Of a stretch of DNA of 64,000 nt, positions 44,810 through 56,400 are shown in pieces. Position 1 is the stretch's first letter. Each line of letters begins with the position of its first letter. The stretch is from Oopsacas minuta (lineage: Eukaryota > Porifera > Hexactinellida > Lyssacinosida > Leucopsacidae), in the NCBI GenBank assembly GCA_024704765.1, contig JAKMXF010000300.1, forward strand, positions 372,001-436,000, read 5' to 3'. The position numbers were made by a program, and so were the translations under genes. Under the pieces are notes generated by a model. That model did not search any database. It saw only the letters and a program-made list of their open reading frames with translations, and was not told the DNA's origin.

Positions 44810-45981
44810 TTGTACATTGCATACACAACAACTGAGTATAATTCAACTGTCAGAAAAGCTGTGACTAGCTTATATATTCTACACTTCTCAATCCAGGAAC
44901 TTCTAGTAGCTTAGCAAAGTACTAGAAAAACAGACTCAAATAGTAACATAGCAGTGAATTTTAGTATTCGACGTTTGGTATGAGCTGTATAAATACCTAA
45001 GAGTTGAATAAGAACCATGGATAAATTTACAGATTGCAAGCGAAAGGAAGAAGGCAACACAGTTTTGATTATATCGACTTGAAACCATTTCGCAGTTTTA
45101 TGGATGTTTGCATATGGAACAAGTAGCGCTCATAAGAACTAGTAGATTACGCGCATTTCTCTACTACAGAGATGACAACTAAATCACCTACACAAAGCCT
45201 ATAATACGAATTCAGCTCAGTTCGCATAGGACGGAACATTGAATTGAATTATCTTGCTGCAATCAGCGCTAAGAATAAATAAAATTTTCAAATAACTGAC
45301 TGAAAATTATGCCCATTGTGGATAATAATTTAGAAAAGAGAGATAACTGGTTTGAAATCCCTGCAGTATACAACTTATCAATAAAGAAGACAGTCGAAAT
45401 GCAGCTACACATATTCATGCATCAGACATCTGTTCACTATGATACTAAATCCTTCAAAGTGTGACATCCACAAATCGCATCAATATGCAATGGCAGAGAT
45501 ATACAAATATTAGGATGAAGGATAAAGCTGAGAAGACAGACTAGCACTATTAGTTTTGTTTTACGGTTTGGTAATCAGCTTCGTGTGATTGTGAGATTAT
45601 TGAATGAGCTGAATCTAAAAAGAAATTAAAGGAATTAGAAATTAATATTATTAAGGCATAAACATCTCAGCACTGTTCTCTGCCTCGCAATACTTTGAAT
45701 ATGAAATAATAATAATAATAATAATAATAATATCTATCTTAATACATAATGGATAACAAAATAATAAAATCATTATTAAAGTGCTGACAGGCATATCATT
45801 GTTCAGTAGGATAGGAAATAGAACGGATAGGACACAGGTCAGATTATTGTACTTAATGTCCTTATAAAGGGGACACTAAAATATAGGTATGTAAAAATGG
45901 AGGAGGAGGAGGAGATATGTGTGGGTGGGATGGGAGTAAAATTCAATACTATATGATTAAAACTTCATGGACCATGGGGGA
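44810..45981. other. 1.2-kb spacer: TGF-beta ligand 5' region and PARD3 3' side
   Basis: AT-rich non-coding DNA. The left part is the upstream region of the ligand gene, with no TATA box I can defend. An AAT microsatellite lies at 45705-45732. Near the PARD3 stop is a G-rich purine run (45898-45917). No gene recognised. Confidence 0.45.
45705..45732. repeat. AAT microsatellite
   Basis: Nine or so uninterrupted AAT/ATA units in the spacer 3' of PARD3. Confidence 0.95.
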
Positions 45982-48900
45982 CTAGTCGTCATCATGGGGT
46001 ACCATATCAGTGAAAGTACGGAGGTCATCAGCTGTAGGGGGGAACGCATCTAATAGAGGGCTGGGTGTGTCACGTAAATTCTTGTCTCTATTAGTACCTT
46101 TCTTCTTCCTGAACATGCTGAAGAAGCTGCCTCTCTTAGCTGCTGTAAGCTTGTCTCTGTTCTTATCAGTAACAGGAGTACTAGCACTTGTTCCTAATGG
46201 GATATGTATATTGTTACCACTCTCTGTAAGGAGAGACATAGGGTGTGAGTCTTTTTGAGCGGGAGAGTCTTGATTCATAGCTTTGAGTTTCTCTTCTGCT
46301 ATCTTGAATTGGATGTCTTTATAAGCAGTCAGCTGTTTGGCATCCTTAGCGAAGGGGTGTCGCTCTGAAACATCGTCACGCCCTTGAGCATTACGTTTGA
46401 ACTCTACTGGACCCAATGAGTCATCCTGTTCTGAAGCAAATGTAAGGTCAACTGGTGACAACTGCTCGAAAGGAGTGCCGATTGGAGGGGAATGGGGGTG
46501 AGGTCTGTGAGGGGTGGAGACGGGCGTAGACCCCTGACTAACCTCTCGTATTGTAGTCTTATAGATATCAGAATTAGCAAGAGGGCTCCTGATAGGAGGC
46601 TCTGTGAGAGGAACAGGTATACGATCTTGTTTACCAGTTGATAACAGTTGTGGATGTACACTCGTGAAGTAAGGAGATAGATCAATAGGGCTAGGATATT
46701 GAATCCGTCCTGTTCTAGAACGAGGACGTTTAGTAGAACTTATAGGAGCGTGAGGAACTGCACGAGAGGTCAGATTACGAGGTCCCCTGGGGGTTGATCT
46801 CCCTGTTGGGTATAGAGTTTGTAGAGTGTCACCTGATGGAGTTTTCTGTAGACTTGCACTCTTTGAAGCTGTTGATAGAGTTGGATGCTCTCGGTTCTTG
46901 TGTTCAGTGGGGGTTGGATTGCTCTCAATACTGCCATAAGGATTGTTTAGAGTTAAGGATTGGGGCCTTCTGAGTGCGAATAGATCATTAGAAGTATCCA
47001 TCGTCTCCTCCTTACACTCAGGTTCAAAAATATCAGTTACACACTCATATAGATGCTCCTTAGGTTTGCGTTTGAACACTCCCTCTCCATATTTGGGCTT
47101 AACCATGAGAGGAGCTTCGTAGATAGACTCACCCTTCCTCTTAGATTTATCCTCCCTAGTTGGTTGTGCATATATCTCTTCAGAGTATGTAGGAGTACGA
47201 GGAATTGAACTGTCAGTACTTTTTGATTTGCTAGTTGCGGTTATACGACCGTATACTACTCTATTCGGTCTGGTATATATTCCTTCTTCTGTGTTTCTAC
47301 GCTGGGGTCTAGCGTAGATATGCTCCTCCTCGTGAGAGTCTGTAGATCTCTGTATAGCTGTTCTGAATTTTGACATATCCGTAGGAGATAAGCCTCCCTT
47401 CTTTCCTCGCTTCTTGCTAGCATCCAGCTGCTCATATATATGACCTTGTGTTAGAGACCCGTAGTCAGGAGGTGGAGATTCTGATGTTTTGTCTCTACTT
47501 GTTTCTAACTCTGGGTGAGTATCAAGTACAGAGAATACCCTACCTTCTCCATTCTTAGGCAGATCTTCCATACATATAGGATGGTATATAGAAGGAAGTG
47601 TTTGTGGTGAGTTAGCATAGCCAGTAGGAATAGAGCTCTTACTACTGAGACTTAATTTCCTAGCATACAAGTAGTCCTGAGGCCGTTGAGGTCGTTTCCC
47701 ACTTCTAGCTGATACAGAAGGCTTCTTCAAGACTACCAATTTGATAACAGGCTGTTCAGGGCTAATCTTCTCTAATCCATACTTGAGTGTCTTCATAGCT
47801 TCTTGATTAGATTGTCCTACCAATACACAGCCATTTATTGATAATATCTGATCATTAGGTTTAAGTCTACCGTCCTTATCAGCAGCTCCACCTTGTACGA
47901 TAACCTTCACAAATATGCCTCCCTCCTGAGGCTTACTGTTAGTGTTCATACGTGTCTTACCCCGTACTGACACACCCAGACCTGTCTCTGTGAGGGGGAT
48001 CAGGAGAGGCTGTATCTTCTTGCCTCTAGGTGTGTATATTGTGGTATCAGTTAGAGCTGCTTGCTTCAAAAGGTTTTGAGTAGAAGTTGCCTTCTTGATC
48101 TCTTGCTTAGATCCTACATCAACTAGTGACTCTCTAGATTGTAAGGGTGAAATCTCATCTAATGAAGTGTTAGAAATCCCGATTGAGTTGATAGATTGTT
48201 CAGTTGTATCAACTTCTTTAACAGCTGTCTTCTCTTCCTCAGAGATAGTCTCTTTCAATACCTCAACAACTTGTGGGGTAACCACCAGATCCATGGTAGC
48301 TTCTTCTTCCCTCCTGTCATCATCAATACGAGCCTCAGTATAAGAACCTCCGTCAGGGTCTCCAGCCTGTCTAGACTTGTCCTGTCTGGATACTTTAAGC
48401 TTAACTCTACCTCGCTGCTTACGCATGTAATCCAAGCACAAGATATGTGTTAATGACGTCACGTCAGTACCATTAACTTCTAGCAATAGATCTCCTACTT
48501 TAAGATGTCCGTCTAATTGAGCTACACCTCCTGTTTTGAGAGAGGATACGAAATGAGGGTATGTCATCCCGTCAGCAGCTGTGTCTCGTGATTTTATACC
48601 AAATCCTAGTCCTCCTGGTCCCTTCTCCAACTCAATAGAGAATATAGCGCCGATACCTCGTGTTACACCTACCATAGAGGGGGGCTTGGTTACGTCAGGA
48701 GATTGTTCTTCTGGTTTATCAGGTTGTGTCATGGTTGGAGATGGAGTGTAGTGATTTGATTCTGATTTCTCAAGTTTTAGGAGAGGAAGAGGAGATCCAT
48801 TAATTGGGATTGAATCGATTAGAGGCATGACAGGAGCTGGAGGCGGGGAAGCACTTGTCTTTGCCCTCTTCTGGGGGAGAGCAGGACTATCCTCAGTACA

Positions 48901-50499
48901 CGAGTTATCATATGTCTCTAAAGTATTCGTAGCTATAGGACGTTCCTCTGGAAGCTCAATTGCGCTTTCTATCACCTTGTCAATGTGGTGTTCAGGCTGT
49001 TGTATCGGGGGTGTAACAAGGGGTAGAGTTCTCACCTCCACATTAGAGGGATCTTCTTGTACTAGTGTATTATTATCCAATGTATTCGTATACTCGTTAC
49101 GTGTATCAACCGGAGCATTACTATTGTTCTTATTGGTTGCTAGGGAGATAGATAAAGGACTATCTGTCCTCGGTAAGGATAGATTATGGTCCTTTGGGAT
49201 AGATCGTACTCTTGTTATGAGTCTTAGTGTTACCTTAGGGGAAGTCTTTCTATCAGTAGAATCAGTTTTGGTTAAAGTTTGATGAGGAGATGGCTCCTCT
49301 ACAGAATTTTCCTCTAATATAGGGTTAATCTCCTGCAGGTGTTGAGGCTCTGGGTTTATGTAGCCATGCATTACAGAGGGGCGGTACTTACGTCCGAAAG
49401 GGAGAGGAGGAGGGCTGAGAGAAGGAGAATCGAGCTTATCTTCTGAAACGTTAGGACTAATAATCTCTGGGTTGTTAGGGACAGCTGTTGGCCAGTTGTT
49501 ATCAGATTCAGTGAGAGGAAGACTGAGAGTATGTATCGCTTTAGAATGAGACTCAGGACTCTGTACGTTTAGGGGAGGGGGTATCGCACTGTTAGTAGAG
49601 AACCCACTGTCCCCTGAAGTGATACCCACTAGAGGACTAGTGTCATTAGAAGGGTAGTTATGCTCAGGGTTAGAGAAGGTGTGGGAATGGTAGGGAGGAG
49701 GCATAGAGGGCTGACATGCTCTATTCTCTTCAGATAATACAGAGGGACTCCTGGAGTGTACAGTAGTCATAAAGTTAGATGAATCACTTGTGTGTGGTAT
49801 ATCAGAGTTACAAGAATCAGGACGTGAGTAGGAGTAACGAGGCTGTATACGAGGCATCTCATAGTCAGTAGCAGTGTTCTGGAGATAGCTAGGTGCGAAT
49901 GATCGCGGGGGTGGATGTACCTCTCCATTAAAGTCATCATGCACTGGGTATTGCAAGTTAGATTGTCTTCTATCCTGTGTGTAGTAGGAATGATGGCAGA
50001 AAGCAGGGTATCTCTCAGGGGTTCCTATCTCTGTCTCTGCTCGGATGGGTAGGTGGATAGATTCAGGGTAGCCGTGTCCACTAGTTAGTAAGGTTGAGTG
50101 TACAGAGTCTCCAGCAATTGAATTTGCTCTATTTCCCCGAAAAAAATAGTCGTTTTGGAAGAAATCAACATCTTGATCCCCTTCTAACCTAGCGACTAGT
50201 ATCTCCTTGTTATCAAGTACGTCACGAATTATGTCATCTCCATCTAGAATATCTTTTGAAAGATTCTCAATATGTTTTACATTTATATCATCCAAACGTT
50301 GTGTTCCGTCTGCATCTGTTTCAGAGCTACTAGGAGTTAGATTCTTTCTCAAACGACGGAGAGCTTCATCTTTAAGTCTATTAATAGTCCAGGAGTCCTG
50401 ACAGGGGACCAATATCCTCATGTTCTTGCTAGAGTTATGTTCCAAGAAGAAGCATACTGTCACGCGATATTTGTCCAACGTATTCATCTCTAAACTCAA
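45982..50499 (-). CDS. PARD3: Par-3 (PARD3) polarity scaffold, single exon
   Basis: One 1,505-residue exon. The N terminus (RVTVCFFL to DDIIRDVLDNKEILVARLE) matches the Par-3 oligomerisation domain, with about 25 extra residues inside it. Two PDZ domains follow: one near 615-705 (GPGGLGFGIKSRD, GHLKVGDLLLEVNG) like Par-3 PDZ2, and one near 828-930 (GLGVSVRGK, GIFVKVIVQGGAADKDGRLKPNDQILSING) like PDZ3. I could not find a PDZ1-like domain; that stretch is Ser/Pro-rich and disordered. The C-terminal half has repeated EE(x)IYA/R-type Tyr motifs and ends in a Lys/Arg-rich KRGSFFSMFRKKK region. In animals Par-3 anchors Par-6/aPKC at apical or junctional cortex. No clear canonical aPKC site was found. 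The lack of introns over 4.5 kb is notable. Confidence 0.88.
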   Translation of the reverse strand: MSLEMNTLDKYRVTVCFFLEHNSSKNMRILVPCQDSWTINRLKDEALRRLRKNLTPSSSETDADGTQRLDDINVKHIENLSKDILDGDDIIRDVLDNKEILVARLEGDQDVDFFQNDYFFRGNRANSIAGDSVHSTLLTSGHGYPESIHLPIRAETEIGTPERYPAFCHHSYYTQDRRQSNLQYPVHDDFNGEVHPPPRSFAPSYLQNTATDYEMPRIQPRYSYSRPDSCNSDIPHTSDSSNFMTTVHSRSPSVLSEENRACQPSMPPPYHSHTFSNPEHNYPSNDTSPLVGITSGDSGFSTNSAIPPPLNVQSPESHSKAIHTLSLPLTESDNNWPTAVPNNPEIISPNVSEDKLDSPSLSPPPLPFGRKYRPSVMHGYINPEPQHLQEINPILEENSVEEPSPHQTLTKTDSTDRKTSPKVTLRLITRVRSIPKDHNLSLPRTDSPLSISLATNKNNSNAPVDTRNEYTNTLDNNTLVQEDPSNVEVRTLPLVTPPIQQPEHHIDKVIESAIELPEERPIATNTLETYDNSCTEDSPALPQKRAKTSASPPPAPVMPLIDSIPINGSPLPLLKLEKSESNHYTPSPTMTQPDKPEEQSPDVTKPPSMVGVTRGIGAIFSIELEKGPGGLGFGIKSRDTAADGMTYPHFVSSLKTGGVAQLDGHLKVGDLLLEVNGTDVTSLTHILCLDYMRKQRGRVKLKVSRQDKSRQAGDPDGGSYTEARIDDDRREEEATMDLVVTPQVVEVLKETISEEEKTAVKEVDTTEQSINSIGISNTSLDEISPLQSRESLVDVGSKQEIKKATSTQNLLKQAALTDTTIYTPRGKKIQPLLIPLTETGLGVSVRGKTRMNTNSKPQEGGIFVKVIVQGGAADKDGRLKPNDQILSINGCVLVGQSNQEAMKTLKYGLEKISPEQPVIKLVVLKKPSVSARSGKRPQRPQDYLYARKLSLSSKSSIPTGYANSPQTLPSIYHPICMEDLPKNGEGRVFSVLDTHPELETSRDKTSESPPPDYGSLTQGHIYEQLDASKKRGKKGGLSPTDMSKFRTAIQRSTDSHEEEHIYARPQRRNTEEGIYTRPNRVVYGRITATSKSKSTDSSIPRTPTYSEEIYAQPTREDKSKRKGESIYEAPLMVKPKYGEGVFKRKPKEHLYECVTDIFEPECKEETMDTSNDLFALRRPQSLTLNNPYGSIESNPTPTEHKNREHPTLSTASKSASLQKTPSGDTLQTLYPTGRSTPRGPRNLTSRAVPHAPISSTKRPRSRTGRIQYPSPIDLSPYFTSVHPQLLSTGKQDRIPVPLTEPPIRSPLANSDIYKTTIREVSQGSTPVSTPHRPHPHSPPIGTPFEQLSPVDLTFASEQDDSLGPVEFKRNAQGRDDVSERHPFAKDAKQLTAYKDIQFKIAEEKLKAMNQDSPAQKDSHPMSLLTESGNNIHIPLGTSASTPVTDKNRDKLTAAKRGSFFSMFRKKKGTNRDKNLRDTPSPLLDAFPPTADDLRTFTDMVPHDDD

Positions 50500-50985
50500 A
50501 AGTTCTCAGTTCAAATATCCGCTAATAATTAGAATATCATTATTCCTACAATAACATATTAGTATCAATAATATAATTAGAATTAGCATATTATCTATAG
50601 AGTGTGAGATGACCATTTTCGCAGCCTTATAGATAACATATTATCAATGCTAATTAGAGAGAGTCTCATGTTACGATAGATACTGTAAACAACTCAGAAA
50701 AGTCTATGCACAGAGCAAAGTAAAGTTCGAGGCTGGACGATCTCTTGATAGTTAGAGAGAGAGAGAGAGAGAAGAGTGCCGTAAGTACAGTAGAAATTAG
50801 TAGCACACAAATTAGCAGAGATTCGAACTAAATACAGGATAGTTAATAGAGACACCTCCTTCTCTCGGGTCCCCTCAACTAATTTCTGTACGTAGCAGAT
50901 GATGGCTATGTGTGTGTGGGTCACAAACTGAAAGGATATTCTCTTGAACACAGGGTCAGCAGGTACTCGCCTCCCGTGACAGTAG
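50500..50985. other. Spacer between PARD3 and UPF3
   Basis: A 486-bp spacer with a short AG microsatellite. It holds the PARD3 promoter side and UPF3 3' UTR. An ORF covering part of it (to 50694) is an out-of-frame reading of UPF3. Confidence 0.4.
50754..50772. repeat. AG dinucleotide microsatellite
   Basis: About nine AG units in the 3' UTR side of UPF3. Confidence 0.9.
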
Positions 50986-52350
50986 CTAGTATTGTCTGCC
51001 GCCTCTGGGGGTGTGGTAGTGCTGACTGTCGTAATCAAAGCTTCTACCTCTATCACTGCGTCCTCTAGCGCTCCCTGAATCTCCCTCGTACCAGTTGTCG
51101 TAACGCCCCTTTCTGTCGTAACCCCCTCTATCATCGTATTCCCAATCCTTGTAATACTGATGTCCGTTATAATCCGAGGAGTATTTAGATCCTCTCCCTC
51201 TCTTCTTATTGCCCCCTCCTCGTCTAGAGTAGCCTCCTCTGTCTGACTGGTAGTAGCTGGGAGAGGACTTATAACTCCTGCTAGAGTACTCGCTAGACAC
51301 ACCCTTAGAGTAGTTATCATGTACTATAACAGTCTTGTCATCTGTCAGCTGTCCACTGCCCTTCTTAATACTGGTAGATTTGTCTGTAACGATTATTACA
51401 GAGCCTGCTTTAGGATTAGGTTTCTGAGGTGTATCAGATATAACCTTAGATCTGCTTTGAGCAGAAGGCCCTCTGAAAGTCTTTCTCTCCTTAACTATAA
51501 TATCTATAAGAACCTTATGTTATTCACTAATTTATAAATTACATACTTGCAGTGTAGTCTGTCTCCTTCACTACTGTAGTATTCCTCTTCTTTATAACTT
51601 TAGGCTCAGAGTATGAACTGGATCTAGCTCCACCCCTATTGTTACTGTACTTATGCTTCTGAATAAGGTGCTGGATTAGAGGGGTGGTCTGAGATGTGTC
51701 TGTTCGCTTCTCTGGCTCGACTTTATCCTCAACTGGTGACTTCGACTATAAGATATGGCATTCAAAATATAATTTACTTCTAGCAAAAGGAGAATTATTT
51801 CTAATAATTATACCTCATGTAGAGATTGTATGAATGCAAGGTAGTCTGGATCTGTTTCAATTGTTCCTTCCTTACTGTCTGTCTTTACAGATGCACGTTT
51901 TGGTACACGGTGGAATGGGGCGTATTCAAAAACTGGTCGGTATAGCCTGCCTGCACTCTTGAGAGGAAATCCGTCTAACTTTTTACAGAAACTGAATGCA
52001 TCTTCCTGACTGGTTAGATTAATGTAAGCTCGTGCAAATAGTGAGTCTTCCCGTGAGAACTCTGAATCACCCCTGGCTAGGTATAAATAGCTGTGATCAG
52101 GTATAGGATCTAAGAACTGAGTGAGCTCTGTGATGGTTATATTCTGGGGTAGTCTCCTGATTATTAGTTTTGTGTTTTGTAGCTCTTTGATAGCTTTCTT
52201 CCTCCCTAACAAACTCATCATACGGTCTTCGGTAGAATCAGTAGAAGGAAGAGTTGTAGATGCCAGCTTCTTAGCCGGTGAGGAGTTGGTATATACCGGT
52301 TCTTGTACCGGACCCCCGCGAGTATCCAGTCCGTTAGAGACAGCAGTCAT
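50986..52350 (-). CDS. UPF3: UPF3, nonsense-mediated mRNA decay factor
   Basis: Three exons (52350-51814, 51745-51547, 51503-50986) splice in frame to 417 residues. The N-terminal RNP-like Smg4/UPF3 domain is clear: KLIIRRLPQNITITELTQFL, LFARAYINLTSQEDAF, FEYAPFHRVPKRAS and GTIETDPDYLAFIQSL, all at the family spacing. UPF3 binds UPF2 through this domain and helps decay of mRNAs with premature stops. A segment TTPLIQHLIQKHKY is also family-like. The C terminus is unusual: Gly/Arg/Tyr/Asp-rich repeats (RGGYSRRGGG, YDDRGGYDRKGR), more like an RGG RNA-binding tail than the vertebrate C terminus. I do not see a clear exon-junction-complex binding motif there. It lies 189 bp upstream of archease in direction of neither transcript overlap. 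Confidence 0.9.
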
Positions 52351-52539
52351 ACTAGAATGAAGTCATTTCAAATGAATAAAACTAATTAAGATGATTCTAA
52401 CATAGTATATCATTGGAAAATATGATCCAAAGTTCATTAGCATGTCACGGTACGATATAGCTAATGAAAGGATAAGACAAATGAATAAACCAATGCTACC
52501 ATGTACCAGGTGGGTATCATGTTATACCATTAGACAATG

Positions 52540-53073
52540 TTATATGTCTACAATCACATAACAGTCCCATTTCTTGCCATCTTCAGAGTTGATAACTTGC
52601 ATATTTGAGTAAGTAATTGCTTTGACTTCTGCCCCTTGAGGATGTTTTGAGATATCAAAAGTCTCGCCCCTACCAATAGCTGTAACTTTAAAATTTTTAA
52701 TATCTAAATGTGTTATTTTAACTTCTCTGGGTATAAAAAATGGATCAGCACTGAATAGAAATAGAAATTCGTCTAACAAATGAAAGAGCAGAGAGAGCAG
52801 GTCATCTCCTTCAGTAGTAATCTCCTGTGTAAATGTTGGTACTACATACTCAAGCTCTGTTATATAGCCGAACATAGCTACACAACACTGCTCGAAGGCA
52901 ATAGATAAATTAGGACCCCATGAGTGTAGCTGTATATCAGCTGTGTGGTCTAGATATTCGTAACCGAAATCAGGGAGAGGAGCAGGAGATCCTTCTGCAC
53001 CCGTATTTTGATGGTTCTTTGCTCTCACTTCTTCTGGCAAATCACAAGGAGCCGCGAGTTCTTTACTAGCCAT
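52540..53073 (-). CDS. ZBTB8OS: Archease (tRNA-splicing ligase cofactor)
   Basis: A single 177-residue exon. From YEYLDHTADIQLHSWG onward it follows animal archease throughout: AFEQCCVAMFGYITE, GDDLLSLLFHLLDEFLFLFSADPFFIPREVKI, SKHPQGAEVKAITYSNMQV and the C-terminal VIVDI. The conserved Asp of HTAD and the final Asp, which take part in metal-dependent activation of RtcB, are present. Archease lets the RtcB ligase complex turn over during tRNA splicing and XBP1 mRNA ligation. The 30-residue N-terminal extension is not conserved. No sign of intron or damage. Confidence 0.94.
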   Translation of the reverse strand: MASKELAAPCDLPEEVRAKNHQNTGAEGSPAPLPDFGYEYLDHTADIQLHSWGPNLSIAFEQCCVAMFGYITELEYVVPTFTQEITTEGDDLLSLLFHLLDEFLFLFSADPFFIPREVKITHLDIKNFKVTAIGRGETFDISKHPQGAEVKAITYSNMQVINSEDGKKWDCYVIVDI

Positions 53074-53418
53074 TATTCGCCTATTTACCTGAACAAAACA
53101 TTAATCAATAAACCGACATAACCAATGATTGAACCAAAACTGTGTCTAATAAGTTGCTATTGTGGGTAGAGAGTTGAATACGCATTCATAGAACAAAGAA
53201 TTGAATATGGTATACACAATACGTATGACAGATAAATATGTGAAACGTGAATATTTCTGCAAATAAAGTAACAATAGTATGGATTAGCTTACAAGCTATA
53301 TTTCTCTAAAAGGAGTAGAATTACTCACAAATAATGAATTGATTTGTGTGCGTACTGATGTTAATTAGCTGAGGTTTGCTGATTGTGATTAATCGCGTTT
53401 ATTAAATAGGTTGATATG
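53074..53418. other. Spacer, nothing recognised
   Basis: A 345-bp AT-rich spacer between NIPBL stop and archease start codon. It must carry the archease promoter and NIPBL 3' UTR. Confidence 0.4.
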
Positions 53419-56400
53419 TTACATATCTTCGTTAGTTGAGCTGCCACAATTGCTATCCTCAGAAGATTCGAAATAATTAAATTTTCGTTTGCTGCGGATA
53501 GATTTACGTTTCTCCTTTGGATTTGGAGTGCTGATGTGTTTCCCTCCTGTATTGTTTTTGTTCGTTTTGGATGATTTCTTCTTTGGAGCTTTCATTTGAT
53601 TATCTTTTGGAATTTGCTTATTATGTCCTGGTTCTGATAACTCGCTCGTTTCACCAAATAACTCTGTGTAAGATTGGTAAGTAGTCTGGTAAGTTTCAGG
53701 AAGAGATTCTCCTCCATCAACTTCTATTGCTTTATAAAGTTTATAGAATTCTTGGAATCTCTGTAAGAGCTCATTTCTACTTCTCAATACGAGTTTAGCA
53801 TCTTGACTCAGTTCTAATGCCTCTACTACTTCAACTGGTTCAAATTGAAGGTTTGGTGTTAATTTTCGCGATATAAGTTTGTCATATACTTTGGATGGTG
53901 CAGTAGGTATGTACTCATGACATCTAACATCCGTTAGACAATATATAGACTTTAGAAAAGATGAAAGATGCAAAAGAAGCATAATAGCATATGAGTGATA
54001 CACACTAGTTGCTAATCTCGAATCATCACAGAATTCAGACCTCAACAGAGATTCAGTATCCAGCATAGCAGACTCATCAAGAGCTTGCTGACCTTGTTGT
54101 GAGGATAGGGCTTTTAGACCCATAGATTCTTGGAAGGAATCGATTAAGGTGGGACCTGCCATTGATAAATGCACTGAAATATGGTGAATAACAAATAACA
54201 CTTCTCCCAATAGAGAATAGTTGAAACAAGCAAGGTTATCAGCAACGTAGAGTAAGAATGGAATGCCTTGTTTATCTACGTCATCGAATAACCTCACCAT
54301 TGTGAGGAGAAATGCTCTTCTCTGTTGTCTGTTGTTATGCACCATGTTATAAACAGGGAAGAGCTTACTCTCCATCCCCTCCCTACCTCGTATGAGACCA
54401 ACCCCAGAAGATAGAATTTCAAGAAAATCGAAACTCCTTCGAATCCCTAACACAACCTGTGTATGCATTAGCTTATTACTATGATTCATTTCCTCTAGCA
54501 TTAGCTCAGCTTTCTCCCGTATAGCTTGGTTACAATCTGTTACCATAGCTATGAGGCAGGGGATACACGGGGCTGGGTAGATCAAACCTTGACGTAGCAC
54601 CATTGATAAGAGACCAGTTATATGAGATCTAACCCTAACCTCAGCAGTGAAGAATGCATTCATAACGTAAGGGAGGAATCTCTGTATCATCGTGCTACTA
54701 AGAGTAGATTGCTTATCTCCAATATCTTGTAGAGTTCCCTCATCATTTCCATCCTTCTTCCACTCTTTGTCTGCTCTCTTCAACCTCTCTTCATCTTCTT
54801 GGAGATGGTTTGTAAGGTTAGTTAGGACTTGACACTTCTTGGATACACATACATCACTTAGACATTCAGAATATAACTCTATAGCCTCATCCTCAAGCAT
54901 GAGACTAGGATGAGCTAGGAAGAAGAACCCCAAACCTACCAAACTCTTCTCCTGACACTCTGGAAATATATCCTGCTTTGCGAAATATATCAACTTAGAA
55001 AACACTCTCCTGGTTGGAAGTATGCCATCTTTCTGCTTAGCTATAATAGTGTCTATCTCGAAATAGCGACAGAGTAATCCAACTGTGAATAGAGACCTCA
55101 GGATAATCGGTTTTAACTGAGCAAGCTGAGAGGAGTTACTTAATAGCATAGAATGACTACGTTCTAGACATTCAGAGAATTTACAGAAACACTCCTGTAC
55201 AAGCTTAAAGTTATGTGTAACAGAGTTAACTAGTGCTGCTAGACAAGACAGACTAGCTTCTACTATCATAGAGCCTGATGCCATTGAGAGCTTCATGAGG
55301 TTCTCCTCGGTGGAAGCTAAGAACTGAGGACCAGGTTTGTGTGAGACAAGGAGAGGGATGGAGTTTGAGAAAGCCCTCAGGAGATGTGTTAGCCCTATTA
55401 GCTCCCCCTGAGTAGTACAGTGTGATGCAAGATAAGGCTGTAGAGCAGTGAGATGCGATACTAGAAGAGAACCGTCTATAAGAGACAGTACGTGTAGTGT
55501 TGCGTTCATTGGAATCATTTTAGCAAGAGAAGCTCCTTGTTCATCAAGCTGTAGGATAGATTCTACTAGAGAATCTGTGATCTTTCTACAAAGGTTCCTT
55601 TTCTGTTGATCTACAATACCGTCAGGTTTGAGTAATAGAGTCAATAGCTCTTGTACCATGGTAAAACCAGGTGGTTCATCTAATGCGAATACTACATTAT
55701 AAATACTCTGAGCTCTCTTCTTTTCCTCTTCTTTGTTACAGGAGGAGAGGGGACTGAACCACAGGTCCTGGAACATACCTACAATCAACTGTTGAACAGA
55801 TTTCTCCTCCTGTACTCTCATAACTAGTTTCACACATAAATCAGTATGAACAGCTGGAGGCATTTTATGAATAGAATCTCTGAGTATTCTTATAACTCTC
55901 TTTCTAACAGCTATACTAGTATCTAGCATCCTCTCAGATAGAATATCATAGAACTCTGTAGCTAGTTCTGGTCTCTGCTGTAAGGATCGCCCTACCAACT
56001 CTACAGTAGTCTCTCTAACCATGGATGACATGTCACACATACGAGTACGCACCCAAGTTTTAAGATCAGATGATCCGATGAGGGTGGGGTCTACTGAAAG
56101 GACAGAGGTGAGACTCTTCATGGCTCTTGTCCTTAATTGTACATTAGTCTCATTAACCATCCTAATCAGGTGATTAAGATAGAAAGAGAAGTTTTGTAGT
56201 AGAGACAGGTTTGCTGTTAAAAAGCGCACGAGAGAGGTAGCTGTTTGTGAAGTTACTTTATAACAGATCTTACTAGCTGATTTGAATGGGTCTGTATCAG
56301 TTAATAATCTTAAATAGAATTCTCTGAAAGCTTGTTCCCTAGCAGAGGATATACCTGGACTAACTAACTGACAATCATCTAGATCAGCTGTCTTCTCTTT

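Noticed and set aside
50694-51320. 208-codon minus-strand ORF
   Set aside because: It is a shifted frame over the UPF3 last exon; the Gly/Arg-rich frame ending at 50986 is continuous with the UPF3 exons.
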